From positions 1-64,000 of the forward strand of contig NZ_JAUHLI010000006.1 in the NCBI RefSeq assembly GCF_036325985.1: a stretch of 64,000 nt of DNA, read 5' to 3'. The notes beneath the pieces were generated by a model that worked only from the letters and a program-made list of their open reading frames with translations, ran no database searches and was not told the DNA's origin. The DNA comes from Alkalimonas cellulosilytica (GTDB lineage: Bacteria > Pseudomonadota > Gammaproteobacteria > Enterobacterales > Alteromonadaceae). The position numbers and the translations under genes are program-made. The stretch's first letter is position 1. Every line of letters begins with the position of its first letter. This document shows positions 16,525 to 25,433 of the stretch, one piece after another.

Positions 16525-17670
16525 TTATAACCATGCGCTCAGCTGCTCACGGATAAAGTCTTGCTGTTGCTCGGTCAGCTCAGGGTAGAGCGGCAGGCTG
16601 ATAATACGCTCGTAAAAATCCTCAGCGATTGGAAAGTCTCCCCAATCAAAACCAAGTTGCTGATAGTATGGTTGGGTATGGATAGGAATATAATGCACAT
16701 TCACACCAATACCTGCTTGGCGCAAACCTTCAAAGACGGCTTTGCGTTTGGCTTTATCGTGTAGCCGGATAATAAACAAATGATAGCTGCTTAAGATGTT
16801 CTCTGGTTGAGCAGGGCAATCGAGTGGTAAGCCAGCTAATAATTGCTGATAACGTCGGGCCAAGTGCTGACGTCGCGCAATGATGTTTGCTAAACGAGTA
16901 CTTTGACTAAGCCCCAATGCGGCCTGTAAGTCGGTCATGCGGTAGTTGTAGCCCAGTTGCAGCTGTTGGTAGTACCAGGGACCATGAGCTGGCTCGGTCA
17001 TTTGACTTTCTTCGCGCGTAATGCCATGGCTGCGCAGCAGTTGCATTTGTTGGGCAAGCTCCGGCTGATTGGTTAGCGCCATACCGCCTTCGGCAGTGGT
17101 AATGATTTTGACCGGATGAAAGCTAAATACGGTAATATCGCTGTACTGACAACAGCCTACCGCCTGGCCCAGGTACTGGCCGCCAACAGCGTGGGAGGCA
17201 TCTTCGATAATCCGAAAATCAAATTCAGCACTCAGGTGACGCAGTTGCTGCATATCGCAGCTTAAGCCTGCAAGATGCACGGCAATCACCACATTCGGCA
17301 GGGCATCTTTGGCTCTGGCCTGTTCCAGTTTCGTGCGCAGTGCCTGAATACATACATTGCCGGTTTCAGCTTCAACATCAACAAAATCAATCTGAGCGCC
17401 ACAGTAGCGCGCTGCATTGGCCGAAGCCACAAAGCTGATAGGGGAAGTCCAGACCCGGCTGGCAGAATTGACACCCAAAGCAAGGCATGCCAGATGCAGC
17501 GCAGAGGTGGCACTGTTCATGGCAATAGCATGGCTGGCACCGGTTAAGCTGCACAGGCGCTGTTCAAAGGCAGGTACAGCAGGCCCCTGAGTTAGATAAT
17601 CGCTTTGCAGCACTTGCAAAACGGCGTCAATATCGGCCTGGTTGATGTGCTGTCGACCATAGGGGATCAT
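16525..17670 (-). CDS. pseC: UDP-4-amino-4,6-dideoxy-N-acetyl-L-altrosamine transaminase PseC
   Basis: PseC transfers an amino group from glutamate to C4 of the PseB product, using pyridoxal phosphate. The 381-residue protein is a DegT/DnrJ/EryC1 aminotransferase: IPYGRQHINQADIDAV at the start, EDASHAVGG near 156-164, and FSFHPVKIITTAEGG in which Lys188 should bind PLP. The length is normal. Its ATG overlaps the pseB stop by four bases, so the first two steps of the pathway are coupled. Confidence 0.95.
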   Translation of the reverse strand: MIPYGRQHINQADIDAVLQVLQSDYLTQGPAVPAFEQRLCSLTGASHAIAMNSATSALHLACLALGVNSASRVWTSPISFVASANAARYCGAQIDFVDVEAETGNVCIQALRTKLEQARAKDALPNVVIAVHLAGLSCDMQQLRHLSAEFDFRIIEDASHAVGGQYLGQAVGCCQYSDITVFSFHPVKIITTAEGGMALTNQPELAQQMQLLRSHGITREESQMTEPAHGPWYYQQLQLGYNYRMTDLQAALGLSQSTRLANIIARRQHLARRYQQLLAGLPLDCPAQPENILSSYHLFIIRLHDKAKRKAVFEGLRQAGIGVNVHYIPIHTQPYYQQLGFDWGDFPIAEDFYERIISLPLYPELTEQQQDFIREQLSAWL

Positions 17671-18668
17671 TGCATGGCTTCCAGATTAAATTGCAGGATT
17701 TCCTCCGGGCTTAAAAAATGCGGATTGGTACTGGATGCGTATTCAAAGCCGGGCTCTACCAAAGTACCCTGTTCATTCAATGCATTCACATCAAAGCTAT
17801 TTTTCCGGTTAAAAAAGCGAATGGAGGGTGCAATGACAAAGTGATCGGAAAATTCGTAAGTATGGTAGGAGTTTTCACCGGGGCACATCACTTCATGCAG
17901 CTTCTCGCCAGGACGGATACCCACTTCTTTGATGGGCATGCTTGGTGCCATGGCTTTGGCTAAATCCATAATGCGAATGGATGGGATCTTAGGTACGAAA
18001 ATTTCGCCACCCAGCATGCGCTCAAAGTTTTTCAGCACAAAATCAACCCCTTGTTGCAGGGTTATCCAGAATCGGGTCATTTCCACATGCGTAACTGGCA
18101 GGTGATCGTGGCTTTTCTCTATCAAATTCTGGAAAAAGGGCACCACAGAGCCGCGTGAGCCAACCACATTGCCATAGCGCACCACCGAAAAACGCGGTCG
18201 GCTGCCGCCAGCGATGTTATTACCAGCAACAAAGAGTTTATCCGATGCCAGTTTGGTAGCGCCATAGAGGTTCACCGGGTTGGCGGCTTTATCGGTGGAA
18301 AGAGCAATCACTTTTTCGACATTGGCATCAATAGCGGCATTGATCACATTTTCAGCCCCATTGATGTTGGTTTTAATGCATTCCATTGGGTTGTATTCCG
18401 CAGCAGGCACTTGTTTTAGTGCTGCGGCATGAATGACGAAATCTACTCCACGCATGGCTCGTAATAAGCGCTCGGCATCCCGTACATCACCAATAAAATA
18501 GCGCATACAGTCTTGATGAAAAACCTGCTGCATCTCGTACTGCTTTAGCTCATCGCGCGAATAGATGATGATTTTTTTTGGCTTGTAGCGAGCCAGTAAG
18601 GTCTGGGTATATTTGTGACCAAAAGAGCCGGTACCACCGGTGATTAGGATTGTTTTGCCATCAAACAT
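17667..18668 (-). CDS. pseB: UDP-N-acetylglucosamine 4,6-dehydratase (inverting) PseB
   Basis: PseB starts pseudaminic acid synthesis by 4,6-dehydration and C5 epimerisation of UDP-GlcNAc. The 333-residue SDR-type enzyme has GKTILITGGTGSFGHKY for NADP binding. The catalytic set expected for the family is visible: Thr125-Asp126-Lys127 in LSTDKAANP and Tyr135/Lys139 in LYGATKL. It is transcribed divergently from the flagellin at 18844. Confidence 0.96.
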   Translation of the reverse strand: MFDGKTILITGGTGSFGHKYTQTLLARYKPKKIIIYSRDELKQYEMQQVFHQDCMRYFIGDVRDAERLLRAMRGVDFVIHAAALKQVPAAEYNPMECIKTNINGAENVINAAIDANVEKVIALSTDKAANPVNLYGATKLASDKLFVAGNNIAGGSRPRFSVVRYGNVVGSRGSVVPFFQNLIEKSHDHLPVTHVEMTRFWITLQQGVDFVLKNFERMLGGEIFVPKIPSIRIMDLAKAMAPSMPIKEVGIRPGEKLHEVMCPGENSYHTYEFSDHFVIAPSIRFFNRKNSFDVNALNEQGTLVEPGFEYASSTNPHFLSPEEILQFNLEAMQ

Positions 18669-18702
18669 GGAGTGAACCTCTGCTGTGTCACACTTAACTG
18701 CT

Positions 18703-18729
18703 TGAACATAGCATAAATTGTGCCGATAG
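18703..18729 (+). promoter_or_regulatory. Possible sigma-28 promoter of divergent flagellin
   Basis: GCCGATAG (18722-18729) matches seven of eight bases of the FliA -10 element. The -35 position, TGAACATA (18703-18710), is weak (four of eight). Spacing is 11 bases. It lies about 115 bp before the flagellin start, much like the strong site ahead of the flagellin at 1363. Confidence 0.45.
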
Positions 18730-18782
18730 CGCAGGGGATTTAAAACTCTCTGGTTGCAAAGTAGCCAGGCAGATAGGCAAAG

Positions 18783-18812
18783 TTCGCGTTTTTAGTGCGT
18801 TCTGGCTATAAT
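18783..18812 (+). promoter_or_regulatory. Possible sigma-70 promoter of divergent flagellin
   Basis: A perfect TATAAT (18807-18812) with TTCGCG (18783-18788) 18 bases upstream as a poor -35. It competes with the sigma-28-like site 80 bp upstream as the promoter of the flagellin at 18844. Confidence 0.4.
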
Positions 18813-18843
18813 TTAACCATTACAGCGTTGCGAGGTCATGCGG

Positions 18844-19635
18844 ATGAAAGTCGGTACTAATAACTCCATTTTGAATCAAACCATTGCGCAACAGGACAAC
18901 CTGTTCAAAAAATTGGCGACAGCAAGGCGTATCAACAGTGCAGCTGATGATGCGGCAGGTTTGCAAATTGCCAATCAGTTGACTTCAAGCATCAATGCCC
19001 GTGAACAGGCTTCGCGCAATGTGTACGATGGTATTTCGTTAGCGCGGGTGTACGATCAAGGCCTGCAAGCGATTGAAGAAAACTTGCAGGACTTAAATAC
19101 GCTGGCGATTCAGGCTGGTAATGGCATTTATGGTGCCAGTGAGCGTCAGGCCTTGCAGCAGCAGGCAGATCAGTTGTTGGGTAATATTCAGCAGGTGATC
19201 GATAACACCGAGTTTGCAGGTAAAGGGCTGTTTAATCAAAGTGGTGAAGTAACCTTTGGTACCGGCGATAGCAGCCTGAGCTTAAGTACGGAAGACGTCG
19301 CAGCTGCGCTTACTACCAGCAATTTGTTTGATTTCGATTTGACGGATCCATCGCAATTAACTGCTTCGCTTGGCAGCGTTGAGCAATCACTGCAACAGCT
19401 GGGGGCTTTACGGGCAGATACCGGTGCCACCATCAATGCCTTTGAAGCAGCGGCTAGTGTCATTGATCGTCAGCGCCTTGGTGAGGCTGAAGCGCGAAGC
19501 CGGATTGAAGATCTGGATTACGCCAAAGCCGTAAGTGAGCAAGTTGCTGGCAATATTTTGCTGCAGTCCAGCATCAGTGTGGCAGCACAGGGGCGGGTGC
19601 AACAGGAGCAGGCATTGCGTATTTTGGGTGGTTAA
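18844..19635 (+). CDS. Divergent short flagellin
   Basis: A 263-residue flagellin-family protein. It keeps RRINSAADDAAGLQIANQL near the N-terminus and RSRIEDLDYAKAVSEQVAGNILLQSS near the C-terminus. It departs from the other flagellins: it starts MKVGTNNSILNQ instead of MALxVN, lacks the NISENVS segment and ends ALRILGG. It lies by itself between pseB and flrA. I prefer the ATG at 18844 because GAGG is then 8 bases away, not 2 as for the ATG at 18838. It may be a minor filament subunit or junction protein; a truncated hook-associated (FlgL-like) role is less likely. Confidence 0.88.
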   Translation: MKVGTNNSILNQTIAQQDNLFKKLATARRINSAADDAAGLQIANQLTSSINAREQASRNVYDGISLARVYDQGLQAIEENLQDLNTLAIQAGNGIYGASERQALQQQADQLLGNIQQVIDNTEFAGKGLFNQSGEVTFGTGDSSLSLSTEDVAAALTTSNLFDFDLTDPSQLTASLGSVEQSLQQLGALRADTGATINAFEAAASVIDRQRLGEAEARSRIEDLDYAKAVSEQVAGNILLQSSISVAAQGRVQQEQALRILGG

Positions 19636-19662
19636 CTTTACCGGCCTGAGCAACCGTTGGTT

Positions 19663-19709
19663 AGCGCTGGGAAATTGACAGAACGTCAAATTTCCAGCGC
19701 TTTTTATTT
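19663..19709 (+). terminator. Strong Rho-independent terminator
   Basis: A 17-base arm starting AGCGCTGG (19663-19679) pairs with 19685-19701 with a single A-A mismatch and one G-T pair, around a 5-base loop. TTTTTATTT follows. It ends the divergent flagellin transcript and separates it from flrA. Confidence 0.9.
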
Positions 19710-19736
19710 GGCAAGCCAAAGCGGCTTCGCTACAAT
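19708..19736 (+). promoter_or_regulatory. Sigma-70 promoter of flrA
   Basis: TTGGCA (19708-19713), a 17-base spacer and TACAAT (19731-19736), about 30 bp before the flrA start. Good match and spacing. It fits flrA being the class I master gene, expressed without other flagellar factors. Confidence 0.65.
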
Positions 19737-19768
19737 GGGAGCATAACCAGAACAACGATTGAGTGACT

Positions 19769-21214
19769 ATGCGCGCCACCCCCAAGCTTTACCTCGTCGA
19801 TGGCAATATCCCACGCCAACAGCGCCTTAGTGCTATTCTCGATTTTGTGCTGGAACCACATCAGATTATTGACTTTGCCGAGTTATTGGCTTGCTTACAG
19901 CAACCCGAGCCTGCCGTGGTGCTGCTTGGTCAGTTGGATGAGGCACCACAAGCCCTGATCGAACAGTTTCCAGCCACCGCCTTTTTAGTGCTGGATGGTA
20001 CTCAGGATGCGTTGCTGCAGTTTGGCAATGTGGTGGCGCTTTTAACCGAACCCTTTCGTTACGACAGCCTGACTCAATCGCTCCGAGATTGTCAGGAATA
20101 TCATCGGTTGTTACCGGGGCAGCAACGGCTGGATCAGGCTGCGCGTTTGGTCGATATGGTGGGATCGGCCGAGCCGATGCAGCAGCTACGCTTTTTAATC
20201 CAGCAAGTGGCGCCGACTGAGGCCAATGTGATGATTTTGGGCGACTCCGGTACAGGTAAAGAAGTGGTGGCGCGCAACATTCATTTGCTTTCCCGCCGGG
20301 CGGATGGCCCCTTTGTGCCGATTAATTGCGGGGCTATTCCTGCTGAACTGCTGGAGAGTGAGCTGTTTGGCCATGAAAAAGGCGCTTTTACCGGTGCTTT
20401 CTCTACCCGCAAAGGCCGCTTCGAGCTGGCTCAGGGCGGTACCTTGTTTCTGGATGAAATTGGCGATATGCCTTTGCCGATGCAGGTGAAATTGCTGCGG
20501 GTATTGCAGGAGCGTATTTATGAGCGGGTGGGGGGCAACCAGCCGATCAAAGCAGATGTTCGAATTATTGCTGCGACCCACCGTAACTTAGAGCAAATGA
20601 TTGCGGATGGCCGCTTTCGTGAAGACTTATTTTACCGGCTGAATGTATTTCCGATTGAAACCCCGGCGCTTTCTGCGCGCACCGAAGATCTGCCGCAGCT
20701 TTGTCAGGAACTGATCCAGCGGCAGCATCAGGCCGGTCATGCCCGGGTAAAGTTTACCGAGCGGGCGATGGAGAGCCTGAAATTGCATGCCTGGCCGGGC
20801 AATGTGCGCGAGCTGGCCAATCTGGTAGAGCGCATGGCCATCATGTATCCGAATCAGGTGGTGGATGTGGCCGAACTGCCGCAGCGTTACCAGCATCTGG
20901 AAGTAGACAGCTATGTGCCGGATTACCCGGAGTCGCTGCAAGAGCGGGATCTGCTGAATGAGCTGTTTCAAAGCGATGATGACGATGGCATCCTGAGCGA
21001 CACGGCAGACAGCGACGTTTTTCAGAGCGATCCGCAGTTGCCGCAAACCGGCATCGACCTGAAAGAGCATTTAGCGGAGCTGGAAATCCAGTTTATTACT
21101 CAGGCACTGGAGCGGCATGATTTTGTGGTAGCGCGCGCTGCCGATATGCTGGGCCTGCGTCGCACCACTCTGGTGGAGAAAATGCGCAAGTACAACCTGG
21201 CGAAAGACGACTAA
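19769..21214 (+). CDS. flrA: Sigma-54-dependent flagellar master regulator FlrA (FleQ)
   Basis: FlrA/FleQ activates sigma-54 promoters of early flagellar genes; FleQ also responds to cyclic di-GMP. The 481-residue protein has a receiver-like FleQ domain (1-120) without a clear phospho-acceptor site, an AAA+ domain with GDSGTGKE near 158-165 and GAFTGA at 205-210, and a C-terminal Fis-type helix-turn-helix (ADMLGLRRTTLVEKMRKY). I took the ATG at 19769; a GTG six bases upstream is possible. A terminator follows, then the sigma-54 promoter it probably activates. Confidence 0.94.
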   Translation: MRATPKLYLVDGNIPRQQRLSAILDFVLEPHQIIDFAELLACLQQPEPAVVLLGQLDEAPQALIEQFPATAFLVLDGTQDALLQFGNVVALLTEPFRYDSLTQSLRDCQEYHRLLPGQQRLDQAARLVDMVGSAEPMQQLRFLIQQVAPTEANVMILGDSGTGKEVVARNIHLLSRRADGPFVPINCGAIPAELLESELFGHEKGAFTGAFSTRKGRFELAQGGTLFLDEIGDMPLPMQVKLLRVLQERIYERVGGNQPIKADVRIIAATHRNLEQMIADGRFREDLFYRLNVFPIETPALSARTEDLPQLCQELIQRQHQAGHARVKFTERAMESLKLHAWPGNVRELANLVERMAIMYPNQVVDVAELPQRYQHLEVDSYVPDYPESLQERDLLNELFQSDDDDGILSDTADSDVFQSDPQLPQTGIDLKEHLAELEIQFITQALERHDFVVARAADMLGLRRTTLVEKMRKYNLAKDD

Positions 21215-21222
21215 AACCAACC

Positions 21223-21251
21223 GCTGCGTCAGAATCCTGACGCAGCATTTT
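21223..21251 (+). terminator. Rho-independent terminator after flrA
   Basis: A perfect 10-bp stem, GCTGCGTCAG (21223-21232) with CTGACGCAGC (21237-21246), AATC loop, then ATTTT. It isolates flrA from flrBC. Confidence 0.85.
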
Positions 21252-21295
21252 CCTAATGTTTAATCCTATCCTATTGTTTATAAATAAATTATTTA

Positions 21296-21311
21296 TGGCA
21301 CGCTCTCTGCA
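21296..21311 (+). promoter_or_regulatory. Sigma-54 promoter of flrBC
   Basis: TGGCACG (21296-21302), four bases, then CTGCA (21307-21311). The GG and GC doublets are 10 bases apart, as sigma-54 requires, and the -24 element is perfect. It lies 44 bp before the flrB start. In Vibrio, flrBC is a class II operon turned on by FlrA with sigma-54; the arrangement here agrees. Confidence 0.88.
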
Positions 21312-21354
21312 TGGTTCCCCTTAGAGAACCTGATATGCTCCGTAGAGGTGTGAC

Positions 21355-22452
21355 ATGCATACCGCCAGAACCTTGTTTGAGTTGGAATCGACCTCTGATG
21401 TGGTGACCGATTTCAGCCGATACCTGAAACCAGCCGCAGCCGCCAGCGATCGCATGCAGCACCTGGTGACCATGTTGCCAGTCGGAGTGGTGGTGTTGGA
21501 TGAACGCGGCTATGTGGCTGATGCCAATCCAATGGCGTTGGATATGCTGGGCGAGCCACTCAAAGGTCAGCGCTGGCTGGATGTCATTACCCGTTCATTC
21601 CGGCCTCGCAGTGACGATGGCATGGAGGTCTCCTTATACAATGGTCGCCGGGTGAAGCTGGCAATCAGTGCCCTTAGCCCGGAGCCAGGTCAGTTGATTG
21701 TGCTGACCGATCTAACCGAAACCCGTCAGTTGCAAAGCCGGTTGGCGCATATGCAACGTTTGTCCACCCTGGGTAAGATGATGGCTACGCTGGCGCACCA
21801 AATCCGTACACCGCTGTCGTCGGCCATGCTCTATGCCGAGAATCTGACCAACCAACGCCTGAACGAGGATGCCAAGTCGGTGTTTCAGCAAAAACTGGTG
21901 GCCCGCTTGCAGGATTTAGAGCAACAGGTCAATGACATGCTGCTGTTTGCCCGCTCTGGCAATGAAGCCAGTGTCAGCTGCATATCGGTTGAGGCTTTAT
22001 TGCAGGAAGTGCGGGCGGGCATTGAAGCGCAGCTATCAGCTGCTAACGCCTCCTTGAAGGTTGAGCTTAGCGCGCCACAACTGCAGCTTTGGGCCAATCA
22101 GAGCAGCCTGGCTGGCGCCATGCAAAACCTGTTGCACAACAGTCTGGAAATCATCGGTCAGGGCGCAGAGCTAAGCATCCGCTGCCAGCAGCAGGGAGAG
22201 TGGCTGTTGCTGGATGTTTGTGACAATGGTCCTGGCGTGCCGGAGCATTTGCAGCAGCAAATTTTTGAACCTTTCTTTACCACCCGCAGCCAGGGCACTG
22301 GTCTTGGTTTGGCGGTGGTACAGGCAGTCGCCAATGCCCACAAGGGCCAGGTCAGTTACCTGCCGCAAAGCCATGGAGCCTGTTTCCGTTTGCAGCTGCC
22401 ATTGCACCATACCGAATTCAACACGCAGGAGAATGCCCATGACGCCCACTAA
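21355..22452 (+). CDS. flrB: Flagellar sensor histidine kinase FlrB (FleS)
   Basis: FlrB phosphorylates FlrC to turn on hook-basal body genes. The 365-residue protein has no membrane segment. It has a PAS-like domain (about 35-125), a dimerisation domain with His148 in TLAHQIRTPLSSAM, and a HATPase domain with DNGPGVP near 288 and GTGLGLAVV near 313. GAGGTG stands five bases before the ATG. The flrC start overlaps its last codons. Confidence 0.95.
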   Translation: MHTARTLFELESTSDVVTDFSRYLKPAAAASDRMQHLVTMLPVGVVVLDERGYVADANPMALDMLGEPLKGQRWLDVITRSFRPRSDDGMEVSLYNGRRVKLAISALSPEPGQLIVLTDLTETRQLQSRLAHMQRLSTLGKMMATLAHQIRTPLSSAMLYAENLTNQRLNEDAKSVFQQKLVARLQDLEQQVNDMLLFARSGNEASVSCISVEALLQEVRAGIEAQLSAANASLKVELSAPQLQLWANQSSLAGAMQNLLHNSLEIIGQGAELSIRCQQQGEWLLLDVCDNGPGVPEHLQQQIFEPFFTTRSQGTGLGLAVVQAVANAHKGQVSYLPQSHGACFRLQLPLHHTEFNTQENAHDAH

Positions 22453-23776
22453 AATCATGGTGGTAGAAGATGATGCCGGCTTGCGTGAGGCGCTGGTAGA
22501 TACCTTAAGCCTGGCAAGCTACCAGGTGGTTGCCGCCGACAGTGCTGAACAAGCTCTGCTGCAACTAAAGCAGCAAAGCATTAAACTGATTATCAGCGAT
22601 GTGCAAATGGCGGGCATTAGCGGCCTGGAGCTGTTGGCGACAGTACGCCAGCAGTACCCGCATATTCCGATGCTGATTATGACCGCTTATGCCAACGTCA
22701 ACGATGCGGTGCAGGCCATGCGCCATGGTGCGGTAGATTACTTATCCAAGCCTTTTTCACCGGAAGTGCTGGTCAATATGGTCAGCCGTTATGTGCCGGC
22801 TGAGCAGCTGGCTGGTATTGAGCCCATTGTCGCTGCCGAGCAAAGCAAGCAGCTGGTGCGTTTGGCGGCCAAAGTGGCTAAATCCGATGCCAGTGTGATG
22901 GTGACCGGTCCCAGTGGTTCCGGTAAAGAAGTATTGGCGCAATACATTCACCAGCAATCCCCCCGTGCCGATGGCCCCTTTATTGCGATCAATTGCGCGG
23001 CCATTCCGGAAAACATGCTGGAGTCGACCCTGTTCGGTTACGAAAAGGGCGCTTTTACCGGGGCGGTGCAGGCTTGTCCGGGTAAGTTCGAGCAAGCCCA
23101 GCAGGGCACCATTTTGCTGGATGAAATCACCGAAATGGATTTAAACCTGCAAGCCAAGTTGCTGCGGGTGTTGCAGGAGCGCGAAGTTGAACGCCTGGGC
23201 AGCCGTAAAACCATCAAGCTGGATGTACGGGTGCTGGCCACCAGCAACCGCGATTTAAAAGAAGCAGTGCAGCAAGGCCGCTTTCGCGAGGACTTGTACT
23301 ACCGGCTGAATGTGTTCCCCCTGAACTGGCCGGCACTGTCCGAGCGGCCGGAAGATATTCTGCCACTGGCCGAGCACCTGATGGAGCGGCATTGTCAGCG
23401 TGATGGCATGGCTATCCCACAACTTGACGGTAGTGCCATTCAAAAGCTGCTGCAACACAGCTGGCCGGGCAATGTGCGTGAGCTCGATAACGTGATGCAG
23501 CGGGCGCTGATTATTCACAGTGATGGCGTGATTAGCGCTGAAGATATCTACATTGAAGAATTGAGTGTGCCTGCCATGGCCGTGACCGATGCGGATGCCG
23601 ATGTTAGTCAGTTTAAGCAGGAAATCCACGAGCAGGAGCATCGCCTGATCCTGGCGACGATGCGGGCGTGTGATAATAAACGCAAAGATGTGGCGGAGCG
23701 CCTGGGGATCAGTGACCGCACCTTGCGCTACAAGTTGGCGCGGATGCGTGAAGCCGGTATTCAGCTACCGGCTTAA
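22439..23776 (+). CDS. flrC: Sigma-54-dependent response regulator FlrC (FleR)
   Basis: FlrC, when phosphorylated by FlrB, activates sigma-54 promoters for class III flagellar genes. The 445-residue protein has a receiver domain with acceptor Asp54 (LIISDVQMAG) and Lys104, an AAA+ domain with GPSGSGKE near 157-164 and GAFTGA at 204-209, and a C-terminal Fis-type HTH (VAERLGISDRTLRYKLARM). The ATG at 22439 is chosen because KIMVVEDDAG follows at once and the gene then overlaps flrB by 14 bases; a longer reading would run 239 bases into flrB. Confidence 0.95.
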   Translation: MTPTKIMVVEDDAGLREALVDTLSLASYQVVAADSAEQALLQLKQQSIKLIISDVQMAGISGLELLATVRQQYPHIPMLIMTAYANVNDAVQAMRHGAVDYLSKPFSPEVLVNMVSRYVPAEQLAGIEPIVAAEQSKQLVRLAAKVAKSDASVMVTGPSGSGKEVLAQYIHQQSPRADGPFIAINCAAIPENMLESTLFGYEKGAFTGAVQACPGKFEQAQQGTILLDEITEMDLNLQAKLLRVLQEREVERLGSRKTIKLDVRVLATSNRDLKEAVQQGRFREDLYYRLNVFPLNWPALSERPEDILPLAEHLMERHCQRDGMAIPQLDGSAIQKLLQHSWPGNVRELDNVMQRALIIHSDGVISAEDIYIEELSVPAMAVTDADADVSQFKQEIHEQEHRLILATMRACDNKRKDVAERLGISDRTLRYKLARMREAGIQLPA

Positions 23777-23780
23777 GATG

Positions 23781-23800
23781 AAAAAAGCACTGTCAGTGCT
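23781..23800 (-). terminator. Terminator of the dicarboxylate symporter gene
   Basis: On the minus strand AGCACTGACAGTGCT is followed by TTTTTT. It lies just beyond the symporter stop codon and may also serve flrC from the other side. Confidence 0.6.
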
Positions 23801-23808
23801 AGCTTGCG

Positions 23809-25047
23809 CTAGCTGGCACTGGCTGGCACTGGCTCGATGTCTTCTGACTCAATCAAACCTTCAGAATGCGCGACCACCCGGGCCACCATAGTATCCCCGG
23901 TCACGTTGGTGGCGGTGCGCATCATATCAATAATGCGATCCACCGCGGCAATAAAGGCAATCCCTTCCAGTGGCAAACCGACCACACTCAAGGTCACCGT
24001 CAGCATCACCATGGCACTGCCGGGCACGCCAGCAGTCCCCAGCGAGGCCAGGGTCGCCGTGATGGCAATCAGCAGGTAGCTGGTCGCATCCAGTGGAATG
24101 CCATACAAGTGGGCTATAAAAATCGCGGCAATAGCCGGGTAAATGCCGCCACAGCCATCCATATTGATGGTGGCGCCAAGCGGCAGCACAAAGCTGGCGT
24201 AATTTTTCGAGACTTTCAGATCCTCGGTCACCACTTTATGGGTGACCGGCAGGGTACCAAAGCTGCTGGCACTGCTAAAGGCCACCAGCTGGGCCGGTAA
24301 AATGGCTTTGAAAAACGCCAGTGGCGACATGCCACCAAACAAGCGCACCATGCCGCCGTAAGTAAAGAGGATATGGATAAAGCAGGCAATGTAAATCGCC
24401 AGGATAAACTTGCCCAGCGGCAGCAAGGTTTCCAGGCCAAAGCTACCGACCACCCAGGCCATCAGGCCCAGCACACCAATCGGCGTCAGTTGCAGCACCA
24501 TGCGGGTGATTTGGTACATGATCTCGGCACCGGCTTCCATCACTTTGCGCATCGGCTCGGCTTTTTCACCCACCACATTGATGGCAATGCCCACCAACAC
24601 GGCAAACACAATAATCTGCAGCACATTGCCACTGGCCAGCGCCGCCACCGGGTTGGTTGGGATCAGGTTGGTCAGCACGGTCGCCACTGGCGGAATATCG
24701 CGCTCACGTACTTCGGTGGTGGTCAGCTCAGTGATGGTACTAAAGTCCATCAAGCTACCCACAGTTAAGCCAATCAGGCTGGCTATCATGGCGGTAAGCA
24801 AAAACAGACCAACGGTTTTAAGCGCCAGTCGCTTCATTTTTAAGGTATCACCCAAGGAGGTGATGCTGGTGATCAGGGCAAAAAATACCAAAGGCACCAC
24901 CAGCATGCGGATGGCATTAATAAACAGCGTACCAAGTGGCTGCAGCACAGTGGCTTTTTCGCCAAACACCACACCCAGGCCAATACCCAGCAACATAGCG
25001 CCCAGCACACGCTGCCAGAACGGAATACGGAACCAAAAAGCAAGCAT
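23809..25047 (-). CDS. Dicarboxylate/amino acid:cation symporter (DAACS family)
   Basis: Inner-membrane transporter of the GltP/DctA type, importing acidic amino acids or C4-dicarboxylates with Na+ or H+. The 412-residue protein has the expected hydrophobic segments, the serine-rich AFSSASSFGTLPVT re-entrant loop near 258, PLGATINMDGCG near 293 (the family NMDGT region, with Cys for Thr) and the later GVPGSAMVM loop. It belongs to the same family as the transporter at 61007 but is clearly different in sequence. The exact substrate cannot be read from sequence. Confidence 0.92.
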   Translation of the reverse strand: MLAFWFRIPFWQRVLGAMLLGIGLGVVFGEKATVLQPLGTLFINAIRMLVVPLVFFALITSITSLGDTLKMKRLALKTVGLFLLTAMIASLIGLTVGSLMDFSTITELTTTEVRERDIPPVATVLTNLIPTNPVAALASGNVLQIIVFAVLVGIAINVVGEKAEPMRKVMEAGAEIMYQITRMVLQLTPIGVLGLMAWVVGSFGLETLLPLGKFILAIYIACFIHILFTYGGMVRLFGGMSPLAFFKAILPAQLVAFSSASSFGTLPVTHKVVTEDLKVSKNYASFVLPLGATINMDGCGGIYPAIAAIFIAHLYGIPLDATSYLLIAITATLASLGTAGVPGSAMVMLTVTLSVVGLPLEGIAFIAAVDRIIDMMRTATNVTGDTMVARVVAHSEGLIESEDIEPVPASAS

Positions 25048-25433
25048 TGAAGAGTTGCTCCAAAAAAAGAAGGCTGTAAAGCGGCCAGTCTAATAGCAGG
25101 GCAGAGGCCTGTCCAGAATCCTTGGTTATATGACAGAACACATGTCACAGAACAGGGCTGAAATTGACGCGCTCTGTTTTTAGTCACGTAGTATCAGTTT
25201 GAAGGAGATCGATTTAGCCCTTAACTACGTTGCAGCGGAGCTTCGCCCTGTAACGACTTGAAACCAACGACGATGCACTACGAATTGTATATTGTGAAGT
25301 TACCTTGTGTGCAAAATATGTTTTGGATAGGGATGTTGTCCTTTTTGTACAATGAGTTGACCGTTTTGGATAAGTATTAGGTTCACCTGTTCCTTATTGT
25401 TCATCCATTCAATGGATTGGGGAAGCTTTACCT
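25048..25433. other. Intergenic region upstream of the peptide-export locus
   Basis: A 386-bp gap between divergent genes. It should hold the promoters of the symporter (minus) and of the HlyD gene (plus). TACAAT at 25348-25353 with TTGGAT at 25323-25328 is a possible promoter with a long 19-base spacer. A 35-codon reading frame (25273-25380) has no ribosome site and I do not call it. Confidence 0.4.

Noticed and set aside
25273..25380. 35-codon frame upstream of the HlyD gene
   Set aside because: No ribosome site and no recognisable protein; too short to support from sequence alone.
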